42,060 nucleotides of DNA. It comes from G001797105 sp964528155 (GTDB lineage Bacteria; Chloroflexota; Anaerolineae; Anaerolineales; E44-bin32). The stretch lies in the NCBI GenBank assembly GCA_964528155.1, contig CAZGRL010000025.1, forward strand, positions 1 through 42,060. Reading direction: 5' to 3'. This document shows positions 16,841 to 26,009 of the stretch, piece after piece (within the stretch, counting starts at the first letter, position 1; the number at the start of each line of letters is the position of its first letter). Position numbers and translations under genes: made by a program. The notes below the pieces were generated by a model, which did no database searches, was not told the origin of the DNA, and saw nothing but the letters and a program-made list of their open reading frames with translations.

Positions 16841-16877
16841 GCTCGCGGGCGATGGCGCAGCGCCATCACCCGCGAGC
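16841..16877. terminator. Strong hairpin between convergent crtYcd and the PA14 gene
   Basis: GCTCGCGGG plus GATGGCGC pairs with GCGCCATC plus CCCGCGAGC, with one C-A mismatch, a nine- and an eight-base stem and a single A at the centre. There is no T-run on either side. The position between two convergent genes suggests a bidirectional terminator. Confidence 0.65.
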
Positions 16878-16900
16878 AGTCAAGGCAACAACCGTCTTCG

Positions 16901-19339
16901 CTAGCGCCAGATCGCCGGGCTCACCCAGAGCGCGACATTCTGACTCGAGGCCTGGCTGCCCCGCGCCGTCAGGACGAACGATACAGTCTTGCCGGCCAGC
17001 GATGCCAGATCGAGATCCACGACACTGAGCTGTCCGTCATAGGTTTCAGACCAGCTCCCCAGAAGTTTCGGTTTCAACTCATCGTCAACCGTCAGGTAAG
17101 ACAACTGCAGCGACACACTGCATTCAGTTTGGCCCTGCGGGCATCCCAATCCGGCCTTGAAATGATCTCCGGATTGCACGCTGAACAACGGGAAGGTGCC
17201 CTCGATCCAGCCGTTGTCGATGGCCTGGGGCGAGGTGCTCAAGGCCGAGCCATCGGCCTGCAATCCCGTCTCGAGGACCGGACTGCTCAGGCTGATGACG
17301 TAGCCGCCTGCATCGCCCTCCTGGCCCGGGCAGGGAAGCACCTCGTCACCATTGGTCCACGCGGCTGCACAGGCCCTGTCGACGAAGTCGAATACGACTT
17401 CCTGGCCAGGGACGCTTGTAGGCGTGAGCGTCGACGTAGGCTCAGGCGTTTGTGTTTGTGTTGCTGTCGGCGTCGAGGATGGCGGCACCTCGGTCGCGGT
17501 CGGTGTGATGGTCAGCGTCGCCGTCTTTGTCGGCGTTGGGCTGAGACGATCCCACGAGAACTGGACCAAAGCACTCCCGCCGTGTTCGTAGTACTCAACC
17601 ACGATCTTCCGTTTGCCGCTCAAGTTCAGGTCCACATGGTGGCTGTCACCCCCACTGTCGTGCCACTCATTGATCACGCGTTGGCCGTCGACGTACACTC
17701 TAACGCCGTCATCGGCCGTGACGTTGAACCGATAGGTTCCCTCATCGAAGGTGAGCTTGCGACTCCAGCGGACCGAGAAGTTGTCCGCCGAGACGCCAAC
17801 CGCAGGCGCATCCGATCCCCAGTCGAAATCTATCTTGGTGTCATTGCGCACGAGGATCGGATCTCCGCTCAGATCGCGGTTGGGCCAGAACTCCGCTTTC
17901 CAGTCGGCATAGCCCGGCGAGTCAACCTTCTCCCACTTGAGTCGCACACGCGAGTCGCGGGTGTGTTCATAGTACTCAAGCCTGACATCGTGAGTCCCTT
18001 TAGTGAGGCCGACTACAGTGGTGAACTGCCTCTCCCCACCGTCCTCCCACTCATCGATGACAAGCTGACCGTCGACCCATAGTCGCGCGCCATCGTCGAC
18101 CACGACCGAGAAGAGGTAGGCACCCATGTCGAAGGAGAACTGTCCTGTCCAGCGGACCGAGAAGTCGTCCTCCGGCATCCCGCTTGCCGGCGCGTCGCGT
18201 TTCCAATTGAAGTCGATGGCCGCATCCCGTCGGACCAGGTCGGGATTGCCTTTCAGATCCCGATTGTCGAAGAATTCCGCCTTCCACGGCGCCGGAACCG
18301 GCGTTGCTGTTGGTCCTACAACGATCTGAACCCAGAACGGTTGATCTCCCTGGGCTCCGATGCCGAATAGAGCGCCGGCCGGGTTCCTAAGCAGCCAGTT
18401 TCCTTTGTAGGCTCCATTGGCCGAAGGGGCGATGAGGTTCAGACTGAGATCGACCGTCGAGCCAGGCGGGACGATCCCTGGCAGGGGATTTGGTGAGCTA
18501 CCTCCCATCCTCTCGCCGCTGGCGAAGACGATCGAGTACGAAGAATCCCAACTGCAAGTGCCACTGTTCGTAATGCGCCAGGTTTTCTTGAACGAACTCC
18601 CAGCCTTCATGCTCGAACTGTCGGGAATCGTCACATCCACAATAAACGAAGCCTTGTCGGTGCATTGCGTCAGACCGGGCGTGGTTGTGGACAAGGGTAC
18701 CGGGGACGGCTCAGGCTCAGGGAGGAATTGGTAGTCCCATCCCAGGTCGACATCGCGTGCGCCCTCATCCGATCCGACTGCAACCCCCACCTGGATCCGG
18801 CCATTTGTCCGTTCGGGTGACGTCCATTGGCCGGGGGCGAGGATGGAGGTGTTCACCCCCAGACCAGGGTCGACTGAAACACAGTATGTGCCCGGCGATA
18901 TCCCGGAGAAGGTGTATGAGCCGTCTCCGGCTGTGAAGGTCGTCGCCAGCCCGAGAGAAGGACACGCGCCCGGTCCTAGCTCCACCAACACCCCGCCGAT
19001 TCCGGGCTCGCCGGTTTGGCGGACGGCGTCGGCGGCGAAGGCACCCAGATTTCCGATCCAGGCACACCCAGGCGGGGCCGAACCAGGTTCAGCTTGCCCC
19101 GCAGCTCCTCCCGCGCACAAGTCGTGCCATATGCTGCCACTGATTGAAGCCGATGAATCGCCGGGCGTCGCCGACACCTGGGGTGTTCCGCCCGGAAACG
19201 GGGTCGGCGGGGACGAGAAGAGCGGTCCGAACACCCCCAGCGATGCCATCGCCGCCACGGCGACCACCAGACTGACAACGAACAGGCCTGACACCGCAAA
19301 AACCAGCCAGACCGGCTTGATATCGAGCAGCTTGTCCAT
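16901..19339 (-). CDS. Membrane-anchored surface protein with SdrD-like, NBR1-Ig-like and two PA14 domains
   Basis: This 812-residue protein has one N-terminal helix (about 12-33) and then an extracytoplasmic chain. In order come an SdrD B-like repeat region (about 60-210, with GDGSYTFSGISPGTYCVSV), an NBR1-type Ig-like domain (about 230-340, with KKTWRITNSGTCSWD) and two PA14 domains (about 348-468 and 475-597), each with a WKAEF start and a VDDG or TADDG turn. A Thr-Pro-rich stalk (about 598-650) and a beta-rich C-terminal domain follow. PA14 domains often bind carbohydrate, so adhesion or glycan binding is plausible but not shown. No catalytic domain is evident. The ATG has TGGAG about eight bases upstream. 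It is monocistronic, with a 480-base upstream gap. Confidence 0.85.
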   Translation of the reverse strand: MDKLLDIKPVWLVFAVSGLFVVSLVVAVAAMASLGVFGPLFSSPPTPFPGGTPQVSATPGDSSASISGSIWHDLCAGGAAGQAEPGSAPPGCAWIGNLGAFAADAVRQTGEPGIGGVLVELGPGACPSLGLATTFTAGDGSYTFSGISPGTYCVSVDPGLGVNTSILAPGQWTSPERTNGRIQVGVAVGSDEGARDVDLGWDYQFLPEPEPSPVPLSTTTPGLTQCTDKASFIVDVTIPDSSSMKAGSSFKKTWRITNSGTCSWDSSYSIVFASGERMGGSSPNPLPGIVPPGSTVDLSLNLIAPSANGAYKGNWLLRNPAGALFGIGAQGDQPFWVQIVVGPTATPVPAPWKAEFFDNRDLKGNPDLVRRDAAIDFNWKRDAPASGMPEDDFSVRWTGQFSFDMGAYLFSVVVDDGARLWVDGQLVIDEWEDGGERQFTTVVGLTKGTHDVRLEYYEHTRDSRVRLKWEKVDSPGYADWKAEFWPNRDLSGDPILVRNDTKIDFDWGSDAPAVGVSADNFSVRWSRKLTFDEGTYRFNVTADDGVRVYVDGQRVINEWHDSGGDSHHVDLNLSGKRKIVVEYYEHGGSALVQFSWDRLSPTPTKTATLTITPTATEVPPSSTPTATQTQTPEPTSTLTPTSVPGQEVVFDFVDRACAAAWTNGDEVLPCPGQEGDAGGYVISLSSPVLETGLQADGSALSTSPQAIDNGWIEGTFPLFSVQSGDHFKAGLGCPQGQTECSVSLQLSYLTVDDELKPKLLGSWSETYDGQLSVVDLDLASLAGKTVSFVLTARGSQASSQNVALWVSPAIWR

Positions 19340-19819
19340 TCACGTCACTCCAGATGTACTTTCTTCGCTCCAAAAGAACAAGACGGCACAGCAGTCACCA
19401 ATGTTCCCGGCCTCGTGGGGGACCCACGGGCCTTCAAGTGGCTCGTTGCGTGTCACCTCCGTGCATGGCCGCCTCCGTCCTGGACGGCATTGGACAGCCC
19501 GGGCGGGTCGAGTCGCGTTGACTGCGCCCCCAAGGGAAGACACGGATTCGGTTGGAGTAGTTCGCGGGATTATCTTGAGAAGGTCAGATGACCTCGAGGC
19601 CAGGGCCGCTGGACATATGCCCCCAGGTTCCGGACACCGCACCGGACCCAAGGGCTGGCGGATCCTTCATCTCGACCGCGCCCGGGAACGGCCGGCACAC
19701 AGCCGTCGCGGCACGCTTTCGCCTGATGGCGAAAGCTATTATATGCGGACAATTTCATTTTCAACCCCCTGAATTTCAGCCTTGCCAACGCTCCAGATTG
19801 ATCCCGGGTGGGCGGAAGG
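19340..19819. other. Intergenic region (480 bases) between the PA14 gene and the hybrid kinase
   Basis: No coding region is convincing here. A minus-strand TATAAT (19743-19738) has TTGAAA (19764-19759) 15 bases upstream, a short spacer. If used, the PA14 mRNA leader would be about 390 bases and would open with the hairpin GCTTTCGCC-TGAT-GGCGAAAGC (19715-19736). That hairpin could instead terminate the kinase transcript, which ends at 19820. Nothing else is identified. Confidence 0.4.
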
Positions 19820-22800
19820 TCAGTCGGCCTCGGCCAGGAGTTCGGCGACCTTTTCAACCAGGATTTCGGAGATGAATGGTTTCTGGATCCACGTCGCTGC
19901 GCCGGCATCGAGAAGTTCCTGGGTATCCCCTCCAAGGGGGTAGCCGGTAATCAGGATCATTTTGACCCGCGGATAACGTTCCCTCACAGTCCGATAGAGA
20001 TCTCTTCCGCTCATTCGTGGCATCACCAGATCGCTGATGATCAGGGTGATCAGGCCCCGGTGCTGCTCGACGACTTCCAATGCCTGCGTGCCGTCGGCAG
20101 CCAGGAGCACGCGGTAGTTGTGGTCCTCCAACGCCTCTCGAACGGCATCTCGAATGGTCGGGTCATCCTCGGCGACGAGGATCAATTGGCCGGCGCCCTC
20201 TCTTCGTGCGGCGTCACGCGGGAGGATTGGCGGAAGCACGTCAACCGCGATCAGCGGCAGGTGGATTATGAACGTTGTGCCCTCTCCAACCTTGCTCTTG
20301 ACATCAATGAAGCCATCGTGCTGTTTGATCAGTCCATATACCTGGGAGAGCCCCAAACCGGTCCCCTCGCCGGGTTCTTTGGTCGTGTAGAACGGTTCGA
20401 AAATGTGCGGGATGGCCTCCTCTTTGATGCCGTCGCCAGTATCCGAGACGAGGAGCCGGGCCCATTCACCTGGACGCATGCCACTCTCGGGTGGCCTTTT
20501 CCCCGGTTTGACCTCCACGCGATCAACGTCAAACTTCAGCGTGCCTCCCCCCGGCATCGAATCGCGAGCATTGATCGTCAGGTTCATGATGATCTGCTGA
20601 AGCCTGCCGGGGTCGGCGTTGATGATCACTTCACCTTCGGGCATATCCATCACGATCGAGATGTTCTCAGGCATGGTTCGCTCTACCAGGGTCCTGAATT
20701 CCTTCAGAAACGTGACCAGATCAAGAGGGTGCTTGGCCACAACTGCGCGACGACTGAAATCCAGGATCTGCTGCGTGAGCTCTGCTGCCCGCTGGGCCTG
20801 ATTGAAAATCGTCGTGGCGCGTTCCCTGGCGCGCGTTTCCAGGGCCGGCTCCTTGAGGAGCATCTCGCTGTACAGAATCATTGTCCCAATGATGTTATTG
20901 AAGTCATGGGCGATCCCGGCCGCCAGTTGCCCGACGGCGGCGAGCCGGTCCTGCAACTGAGCGCGTTCTTGGAGCTCGCGCGCCGAACTCACCTCGCGCA
21001 TGAGGATTGTCCACACACCAAACGCCGAACCGTCTGGGTTTTTGTGCGCGCTGAGCTCAAACACTCTTCGAGGTGATCCTGCATGGACAATTTCGTACGG
21101 TAGGCCGTCCGGTCTCGGCGTCGTCAGTTCCCCGAGTTGTCGGCCGGCAATCTCGACCAGTTTTTCCCCCGTCCGTACTCCCGCGAGAAGTTTCAGGTAC
21201 TCGCTTGCGGCAGGGTTAGCCATGAGCACATTCCCCGCCTCCGAGACCGTGAATATGCCCTCCTGGACACTATCGAGAATCTGCTGAAGTTGCTCAGCCT
21301 GTTCTTGTGTGGTCTCCATCAGGCCCTGGCGTTGTGCCGTGTTGGCGACCTGCCGGCAGATGGCATCGACAAATTCGATTTCCTCGGTCGACCAGCGGCG
21401 CGGTGCTTCCGAGGCCAGGCAGATCCATCCCAGAAGCCAGGTCTCGACGAATACCGGCGCGATGATCGATGCCGAGATCCCGTTGCCGCGAATCACCTCG
21501 GTCAGAGCCAACGCCCTGGCGTCATCCGTGTCCTGGTTCCAATCGTTCACAACCAACGCCCGGGAGTTGTCGATGTCCGGTCCGGCCAGCTTGCGGGCGA
21601 TGGACCGCCCGGACTCTTTTGAGAGCCCTCGAGCGGCGAACCGATCAGAGAGCCAGATTGCGGCCTTGTTCACCTCAACGGCCCGGGCGATGTGACCCAG
21701 GAGTTCGTCCATCACCTCAAACACATTCGATGCGCCTGCGGCCAGTGCGATGATCCGGTTGAGTCCCTCTTGTCGCAATGCGTGGCGGCGAATCTGATTC
21801 TCGGCGCGCTTTCGCTCGCGCAGGTCCGTATAGACCGCCACCGTTCCACTGAATGCCTCTCCTTGACCTCGAGGCGCCCCGGCGACGATCACCGGGACAC
21901 GTTCTCCGCTCTTTGCGATCAACTGCACCTCATAGCTATCCGCCACTCCACTGAGGCGACGATCGTACGCCGCCTCAATGATCGAGCGTTGGTCCTCTGG
22001 GACGATTGTCGTCCAGTGACGGCCGAGAAGCTCTTTCACATCGTAGCCCAGGAGCGCCGTCACGGCGGGATTGAGGAATGTGAATCGACCTTGTTCATCT
22101 TCGGCGGCGATCACCTCGCCCACCGTTTCGACGATCTCCCTGTGAAATTGCCCAAGCTGTCGGAGTTCAGACTCGGCCTTCCGGCGCATCTGTTCCGAGC
22201 GCAGATGATGGATGCCGAAGGACAGGTCATCAGCCAGTTCAGCCAGCAATTGGGTTTCCCGATCATCGAACGCGTTCGGATCCGAGGCGTAGATGCTCAG
22301 GCAACCGAAGGCATGGCCTTCCGTCAGCAAGGGCAAGGCCAGGCATGCCGCAATGCCTCTGGCCTGGGCTTCGGCCACCCAGGGAGCTCCCTCTCTACCC
22401 TCTCCGAGGCCTTTGACAGTCTGACGTATACCCGTGTGTATGGCCTGTCCGCTAGGTTCACGCGCTCCATCATCTCCGCCGGATGAGACCTCGATCGCCT
22501 TCAGGTAGCCGCTTGCGGATCCGGCAACGGCCATCGGCTTGACCTGTCCGTCTGCCTCCGCCTCGCTGTAACCCACCCACGCCATCTGGAATTCGCCGAT
22601 CCTGACGGTGATCTGGCAGATCTCTTCGAGAAGTTCCGCCTCGTCTTTGGCCCGGATGATCGCCTGGTTCCCGGCGCTCAATATCGTCAGCGAGCAGTTC
22701 AGTCGACGGAGCTCGTCGGCGGCTTCCCGGATTTCGTCTTCGCGCAGCCCGATCGTCTCGGCCATATCATCGAAAGCCCGCCCGAGGTCGCCGAGTTCGC

Positions 22801-23821
22801 TCATGTCGCTCTGCAGGCCACTCCTGACCGTCAGATCGCCATCCGCCGCGCGACGCGAGGCCTCTCGGAGCTTGCGAATGCCGCGCAGCAGGACCACTTC
22901 GCCCCCAAACCAGGCTGCCGCCAGGGCTGCAATCAGTGCGGCAGTCAGTGTGGCGTAGTTGGCCACCTGGACCTGGCGCACTTCGGCCAGCGCGACATCC
23001 GTCGGGATCCCGACCGCAATGAACACGCCGCCATCCTCCGGGGATGGCTCCAAGGGCTGATAGCCGAAGAGACGTGGAGTCCCGTCCATCCCTGGCGCCT
23101 CCAACACGCCATTCCCGCGCGCCGCCAGGGCTGCCTGGATTACCCCGACGTCCGGGAGTGATTCTCCGACCCACTTTTCATCGTCGGGCGAGTGGGAAAG
23201 GATCGTTCCTTTATTGTCGAAAACAGTGATGGAAGTGTCCTGCGGAAGGTCGAGCTCGGTGGCCAGGGAACCGATCCAATCCAGGTCCAGCGCAGCGAAG
23301 ACGACTGATCGTACCTCACCGGATGGATCTGCGGCCGGATACCCGAAGTTGATACTCGCCTTCCGGGTCACCCGTCCGATCTGGTACTCGCCGATGGCGA
23401 AGGCTTGGGTGGAGAGCGCCTGCTGGAAGTAGGATCGATCGCTGAGGTCTACAGGAGACGTGAAGGGGAGGGCACTGCAGAAGAGCTGGCCGTCGGGACG
23501 GATCGCACCGATGTTGGCGAAGGCGGGATACTCGGCAAGCAACTCAGAAAAACGAACATTACACGCCTGAGCGTCGTCGCCAAGCACTTCGGGCACCCGG
23601 GCCAACGCAGGAAGCAGGTTGCGGGCGTCTTCGATAAGCAGGCTTTGATCATGGGAAGCGGACTCCGCCAGGAGGAGCGCTCGCGCTTGCGCGCTGGCCA
23701 CCGCCGCCTGCCGGAGCTTCCCCCCGGTGTAGACCAGCAGTGCCAGACCCGGCAACGCCGCAATAAGGACAAGGGCGACGAGGCGTAGCCTCAGACCTGC
23801 AAGAGAGAATCGTCCACTCAC
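19820..23821 (-). CDS. Hybrid sensor histidine kinase with Cache, HAMP, GAF, PAS and receiver domains
   Basis: This 1333-residue membrane kinase begins with a helix (about 8-28), an extracytoplasmic Cache-like sensor (about 30-275) and a second helix (about 285-305). HAMP, GAF, PAS (LGYDVKELLG), a second GAF and a second PAS follow. The HisKA phosphoacceptor lies in GIAHDFNNIIG, then an HATPase with DTGDGIKEE and GTGLGLSQVYG. The C-terminal receiver has phospho-Asp in IISDLVMP and the conserved Lys in QKPF. The signal is unknown. The GTG start at 23821 has GGAGGGGG about seven bases upstream; a frame opening at 23845 lacks such a site. There is no cognate output regulator in the window, so phosphotransfer must go elsewhere. 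Confidence 0.92.
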   Translation of the reverse strand: MSGRFSLAGLRLRLVALVLIAALPGLALLVYTGGKLRQAAVASAQARALLLAESASHDQSLLIEDARNLLPALARVPEVLGDDAQACNVRFSELLAEYPAFANIGAIRPDGQLFCSALPFTSPVDLSDRSYFQQALSTQAFAIGEYQIGRVTRKASINFGYPAADPSGEVRSVVFAALDLDWIGSLATELDLPQDTSITVFDNKGTILSHSPDDEKWVGESLPDVGVIQAALAARGNGVLEAPGMDGTPRLFGYQPLEPSPEDGGVFIAVGIPTDVALAEVRQVQVANYATLTAALIAALAAAWFGGEVVLLRGIRKLREASRRAADGDLTVRSGLQSDMSELGDLGRAFDDMAETIGLREDEIREAADELRRLNCSLTILSAGNQAIIRAKDEAELLEEICQITVRIGEFQMAWVGYSEAEADGQVKPMAVAGSASGYLKAIEVSSGGDDGAREPSGQAIHTGIRQTVKGLGEGREGAPWVAEAQARGIAACLALPLLTEGHAFGCLSIYASDPNAFDDRETQLLAELADDLSFGIHHLRSEQMRRKAESELRQLGQFHREIVETVGEVIAAEDEQGRFTFLNPAVTALLGYDVKELLGRHWTTIVPEDQRSIIEAAYDRRLSGVADSYEVQLIAKSGERVPVIVAGAPRGQGEAFSGTVAVYTDLRERKRAENQIRRHALRQEGLNRIIALAAGASNVFEVMDELLGHIARAVEVNKAAIWLSDRFAARGLSKESGRSIARKLAGPDIDNSRALVVNDWNQDTDDARALALTEVIRGNGISASIIAPVFVETWLLGWICLASEAPRRWSTEEIEFVDAICRQVANTAQRQGLMETTQEQAEQLQQILDSVQEGIFTVSEAGNVLMANPAASEYLKLLAGVRTGEKLVEIAGRQLGELTTPRPDGLPYEIVHAGSPRRVFELSAHKNPDGSAFGVWTILMREVSSARELQERAQLQDRLAAVGQLAAGIAHDFNNIIGTMILYSEMLLKEPALETRARERATTIFNQAQRAAELTQQILDFSRRAVVAKHPLDLVTFLKEFRTLVERTMPENISIVMDMPEGEVIINADPGRLQQIIMNLTINARDSMPGGGTLKFDVDRVEVKPGKRPPESGMRPGEWARLLVSDTGDGIKEEAIPHIFEPFYTTKEPGEGTGLGLSQVYGLIKQHDGFIDVKSKVGEGTTFIIHLPLIAVDVLPPILPRDAARREGAGQLILVAEDDPTIRDAVREALEDHNYRVLLAADGTQALEVVEQHRGLITLIISDLVMPRMSGRDLYRTVRERYPRVKMILITGYPLGGDTQELLDAGAATWIQKPFISEILVEKVAELLAEAD

Positions 23822-24215
23822 CAATCCCCCTCCACGATGGACCAATCCACCACTGATCGATAGGACCGATTAGCCGGGTATGGGCTCGTCATACGCCACG
23901 AACAGCCGGTATTTCGGCGACTTGTCAAAGCGCCCTTCGCCCGAAGTCGAAAGCACGCCAACTGTGAGTCAACCCCGCCGCCAACCGGACGGATGGGCCG
24001 GAGATTGTAGCAAGGGGATCAGAACGCCGCAAGATGACACTTCACGACCCTCGGGTCCTTCGCCGAGAACGAGAGATTGGGGGGGGGTAGAATGGGCTAG
24101 ACGCCATGTCGCCTGGCCGGCCTTGGGCGAACAGCAGCCGGACCATGCCGACGGCCTGGACATTGGTCTACTGCTATATCTGTTGTTTCAGCGAGTATTC
24201 GAAGGGAGGGTAAAG
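23822..24215. other. Intergenic region (394 bases) between divergent kinase and YHS genes
   Basis: An open frame starts at 23880 and runs into the YHS gene, but its first ~110 residues are low-complexity and unlike any protein family I know, so I read it as non-coding. A run of eight or nine G lies near 24079-24087. No promoter with both hexamers is clear; TATATC near 24174 is a weak candidate for the YHS gene. Confidence 0.35.
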
Positions 24216-24401
24216 ATGGCAGTCGATCCGGTTTGTGGAATGACGGTTGACGAAAAGACGGCTCAATTGAAGTCGGAGTACATGGGGAAGACCTACTACT
24301 TCTGCTCGGCGGGCTGCAAGAAGAGCTTCGACGACGATCCGGCCAAGTACGCCAGCGGGGAACAAGCCTCAATGGGCCATGAGGGCCACTCGCATCACTA
24401 A
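24216..24401 (+). CDS. YHS-domain metal-binding protein
   Basis: This 61-residue protein is a single YHS domain: MAVDPVCGMTVDE at the N-terminus, then GKTYYFCSAGCKKSF and DPAKYA, as found in copper- and other metal-handling proteins and at the ends of P-type ATPases. The tail GHEGHSHH adds likely metal-binding His. GGGAGGG lies five to six bases before the ATG at 24216, which is why I reject a much longer frame opening at 23880. It stands alone with no transporter beside it, so it may be a cytoplasmic metal chaperone or buffer. The metal cannot be told; Cu is the family's usual one. Confidence 0.88.
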   Translation: MAVDPVCGMTVDEKTAQLKSEYMGKTYYFCSAGCKKSFDDDPAKYASGEQASMGHEGHSHH

Positions 24402-24521
24402 CCAGGCCTCCAGCCTCTGATACGGCCCCTCACAACCATCGCGCCGCGGTGATCGTCGGGCGACATGCTCCGCACGCTCAAGCCAGTCCGTCGCCGGCTG
24501 GGCCTTGAGACGGCATTTCGA

Positions 24522-25865
24522 CTACTTCCATGACCAGAAGGCCAGTGTCCCTTCGGCAATCGGGCGCGGCTCGGTGCTCCCGTCGGCCGAGACGACGAAG
24601 ATCATCGCCCTTCCGGCTGCGTCGTAACTGGGGATTACCAGCCTGCGACTGTCCGGCGACCAGATCGTCGTTGAGCGCAGATACTGATCGAAGAATGGCA
24701 GGATACGCAGAAAGTCTGAAGTCGGCCTGAAAGTTATGACGTCCCGACTTGAGCCATCCGCCGGATCGGCAATGGCCAGCTTGAGGCTCACCGATTGTCC
24801 CTGCAGGGCGATGTTCGTCCCACCCCCGTTCGTGCCAGGGAGAACCGGAACGAAATACGCGAGCTCCTCGCCGTCCGGCGACCAAGAGAAAGCCACAACG
24901 CGCTCGGCATGCGTTTGGACTCTGCGAACCTCACCCGATGGTTCCAGTCTCAGGAAGCTCAGGTCGCCCAGGCCGGACGGCTGTGCCGGATCGAAGGTCA
25001 TCATCGCGACGGTCTTTCCGTTTGGGCTCCAGGCAAAGGCGATCGGCGCCTCGTCATCCGACAAGACGGCATCCACTTGGCCGTCCGCCGTAACCCGCAG
25101 CAGACCGGAGCCGCCTGTTACAGACCGGGCCGCCAGCAGGACCGAACTGCCGTCCGGCGAGTAGGCCGGCGCCTGGAAGGACAGGGGGGCGAGGTCCCAC
25201 AGACTCTCGGTCACCTCGGGCTCGAGCGATATGTGCGATAGCCGTGCCACATCCGGCCCGTCGGCCGCCGAGCCGCCCACGTGGACCACGATCTCGCGGC
25301 TTGTCGGCGACCAGGACCAGTAGTACGGCTGGCCCGAGTCGATCACCATACCCGGGCTGCCGTCGGCCGGCACAAGATGCAGTGCAAGCGGACCCCCGCG
25401 GGAGTCGGATGTGATGAAGCTCAATTGCGTGCCGTCGGGCGACCAGTACAGGTAGATCGGGGCTCGGTTCGGACTGGAGAACAAGACGCGGCTGCTGGTG
25501 TCCCCCTCTCCGCGCACTCGCACGGAAAAGCGGGTACCAGTATCCGGCCCGGCTTCAACCTCCATGAATGCCAGATCGTTTCCCTCGGGCGACCAACTCG
25601 GATCGCTGTAGTAGCGCAGTGCGCCGTCCGCGTCTGGGACCGGTTGCGCGTCATCCGTCAATGCCAGGCTCGATGCATCGGACGGATCCACAGTGTAGAT
25701 ATTCCCATCCGCGCCCATGTAGGCGATCAGGTCCGTCGACTTCGTCTGCGTGGATGGAAGAACCTTGGGGAAAGGAATGCTGGCGAGGGAACAGCCGATG
25801 ATCGAAAGAGCGATGGCCGCAAGGCCGAGCGCCCAATAGCGAAGACGATTACCGATCGCAATCAT
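24522..25865 (-). CDS. TolB-like beta-propeller lipoprotein
   Basis: This 447-residue protein has a lipoprotein signal peptide with lipobox LSIIGC (lipidated Cys about residue 25). A series of PD40/TolB-type propeller repeats follows, seen as recurring SWSPDG, YWSPDGTQL, AWSPNGK and IWSPDSRR blades across the whole mature chain. Proteins of this kind bind ligands or partners at the cell surface; there is no catalytic signature. It converges with the YHS gene and lies 144 bases from the mutY end, with no sign of an operon. Its lipobox makes it a potential substrate of the Lnt-like enzyme at 52-1551. Confidence 0.85.
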   Translation of the reverse strand: MIAIGNRLRYWALGLAAIALSIIGCSLASIPFPKVLPSTQTKSTDLIAYMGADGNIYTVDPSDASSLALTDDAQPVPDADGALRYYSDPSWSPEGNDLAFMEVEAGPDTGTRFSVRVRGEGDTSSRVLFSSPNRAPIYLYWSPDGTQLSFITSDSRGGPLALHLVPADGSPGMVIDSGQPYYWSWSPTSREIVVHVGGSAADGPDVARLSHISLEPEVTESLWDLAPLSFQAPAYSPDGSSVLLAARSVTGGSGLLRVTADGQVDAVLSDDEAPIAFAWSPNGKTVAMMTFDPAQPSGLGDLSFLRLEPSGEVRRVQTHAERVVAFSWSPDGEELAYFVPVLPGTNGGGTNIALQGQSVSLKLAIADPADGSSRDVITFRPTSDFLRILPFFDQYLRSTTIWSPDSRRLVIPSYDAAGRAMIFVVSADGSTEPRPIAEGTLAFWSWK

Positions 25866-26009
25866 TGCTCATACCAATTCGGATGACGGCCCAAAAGACT
25901 CTGTTCTTCTTGCGTCATTCCCGGGCGCGCCACAAACATCTATCGCGCCGACAAGACACCGATGCGAAGTTACATTCTAGCATACGCGGTGCCGTCTTCC
26001 CCCGCCGGC

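Noticed and set aside
19808..21076. 422-codon plus-strand frame opposite the hybrid kinase C-terminus
   Set aside because: Mirror of HisKA, HATPase and receiver coding sequence; no independent support.
23880..24215. N-terminal extension of the YHS protein
   Set aside because: The extension is low-complexity and unlike any family; a strong ribosome site directly precedes the ATG at 24216.
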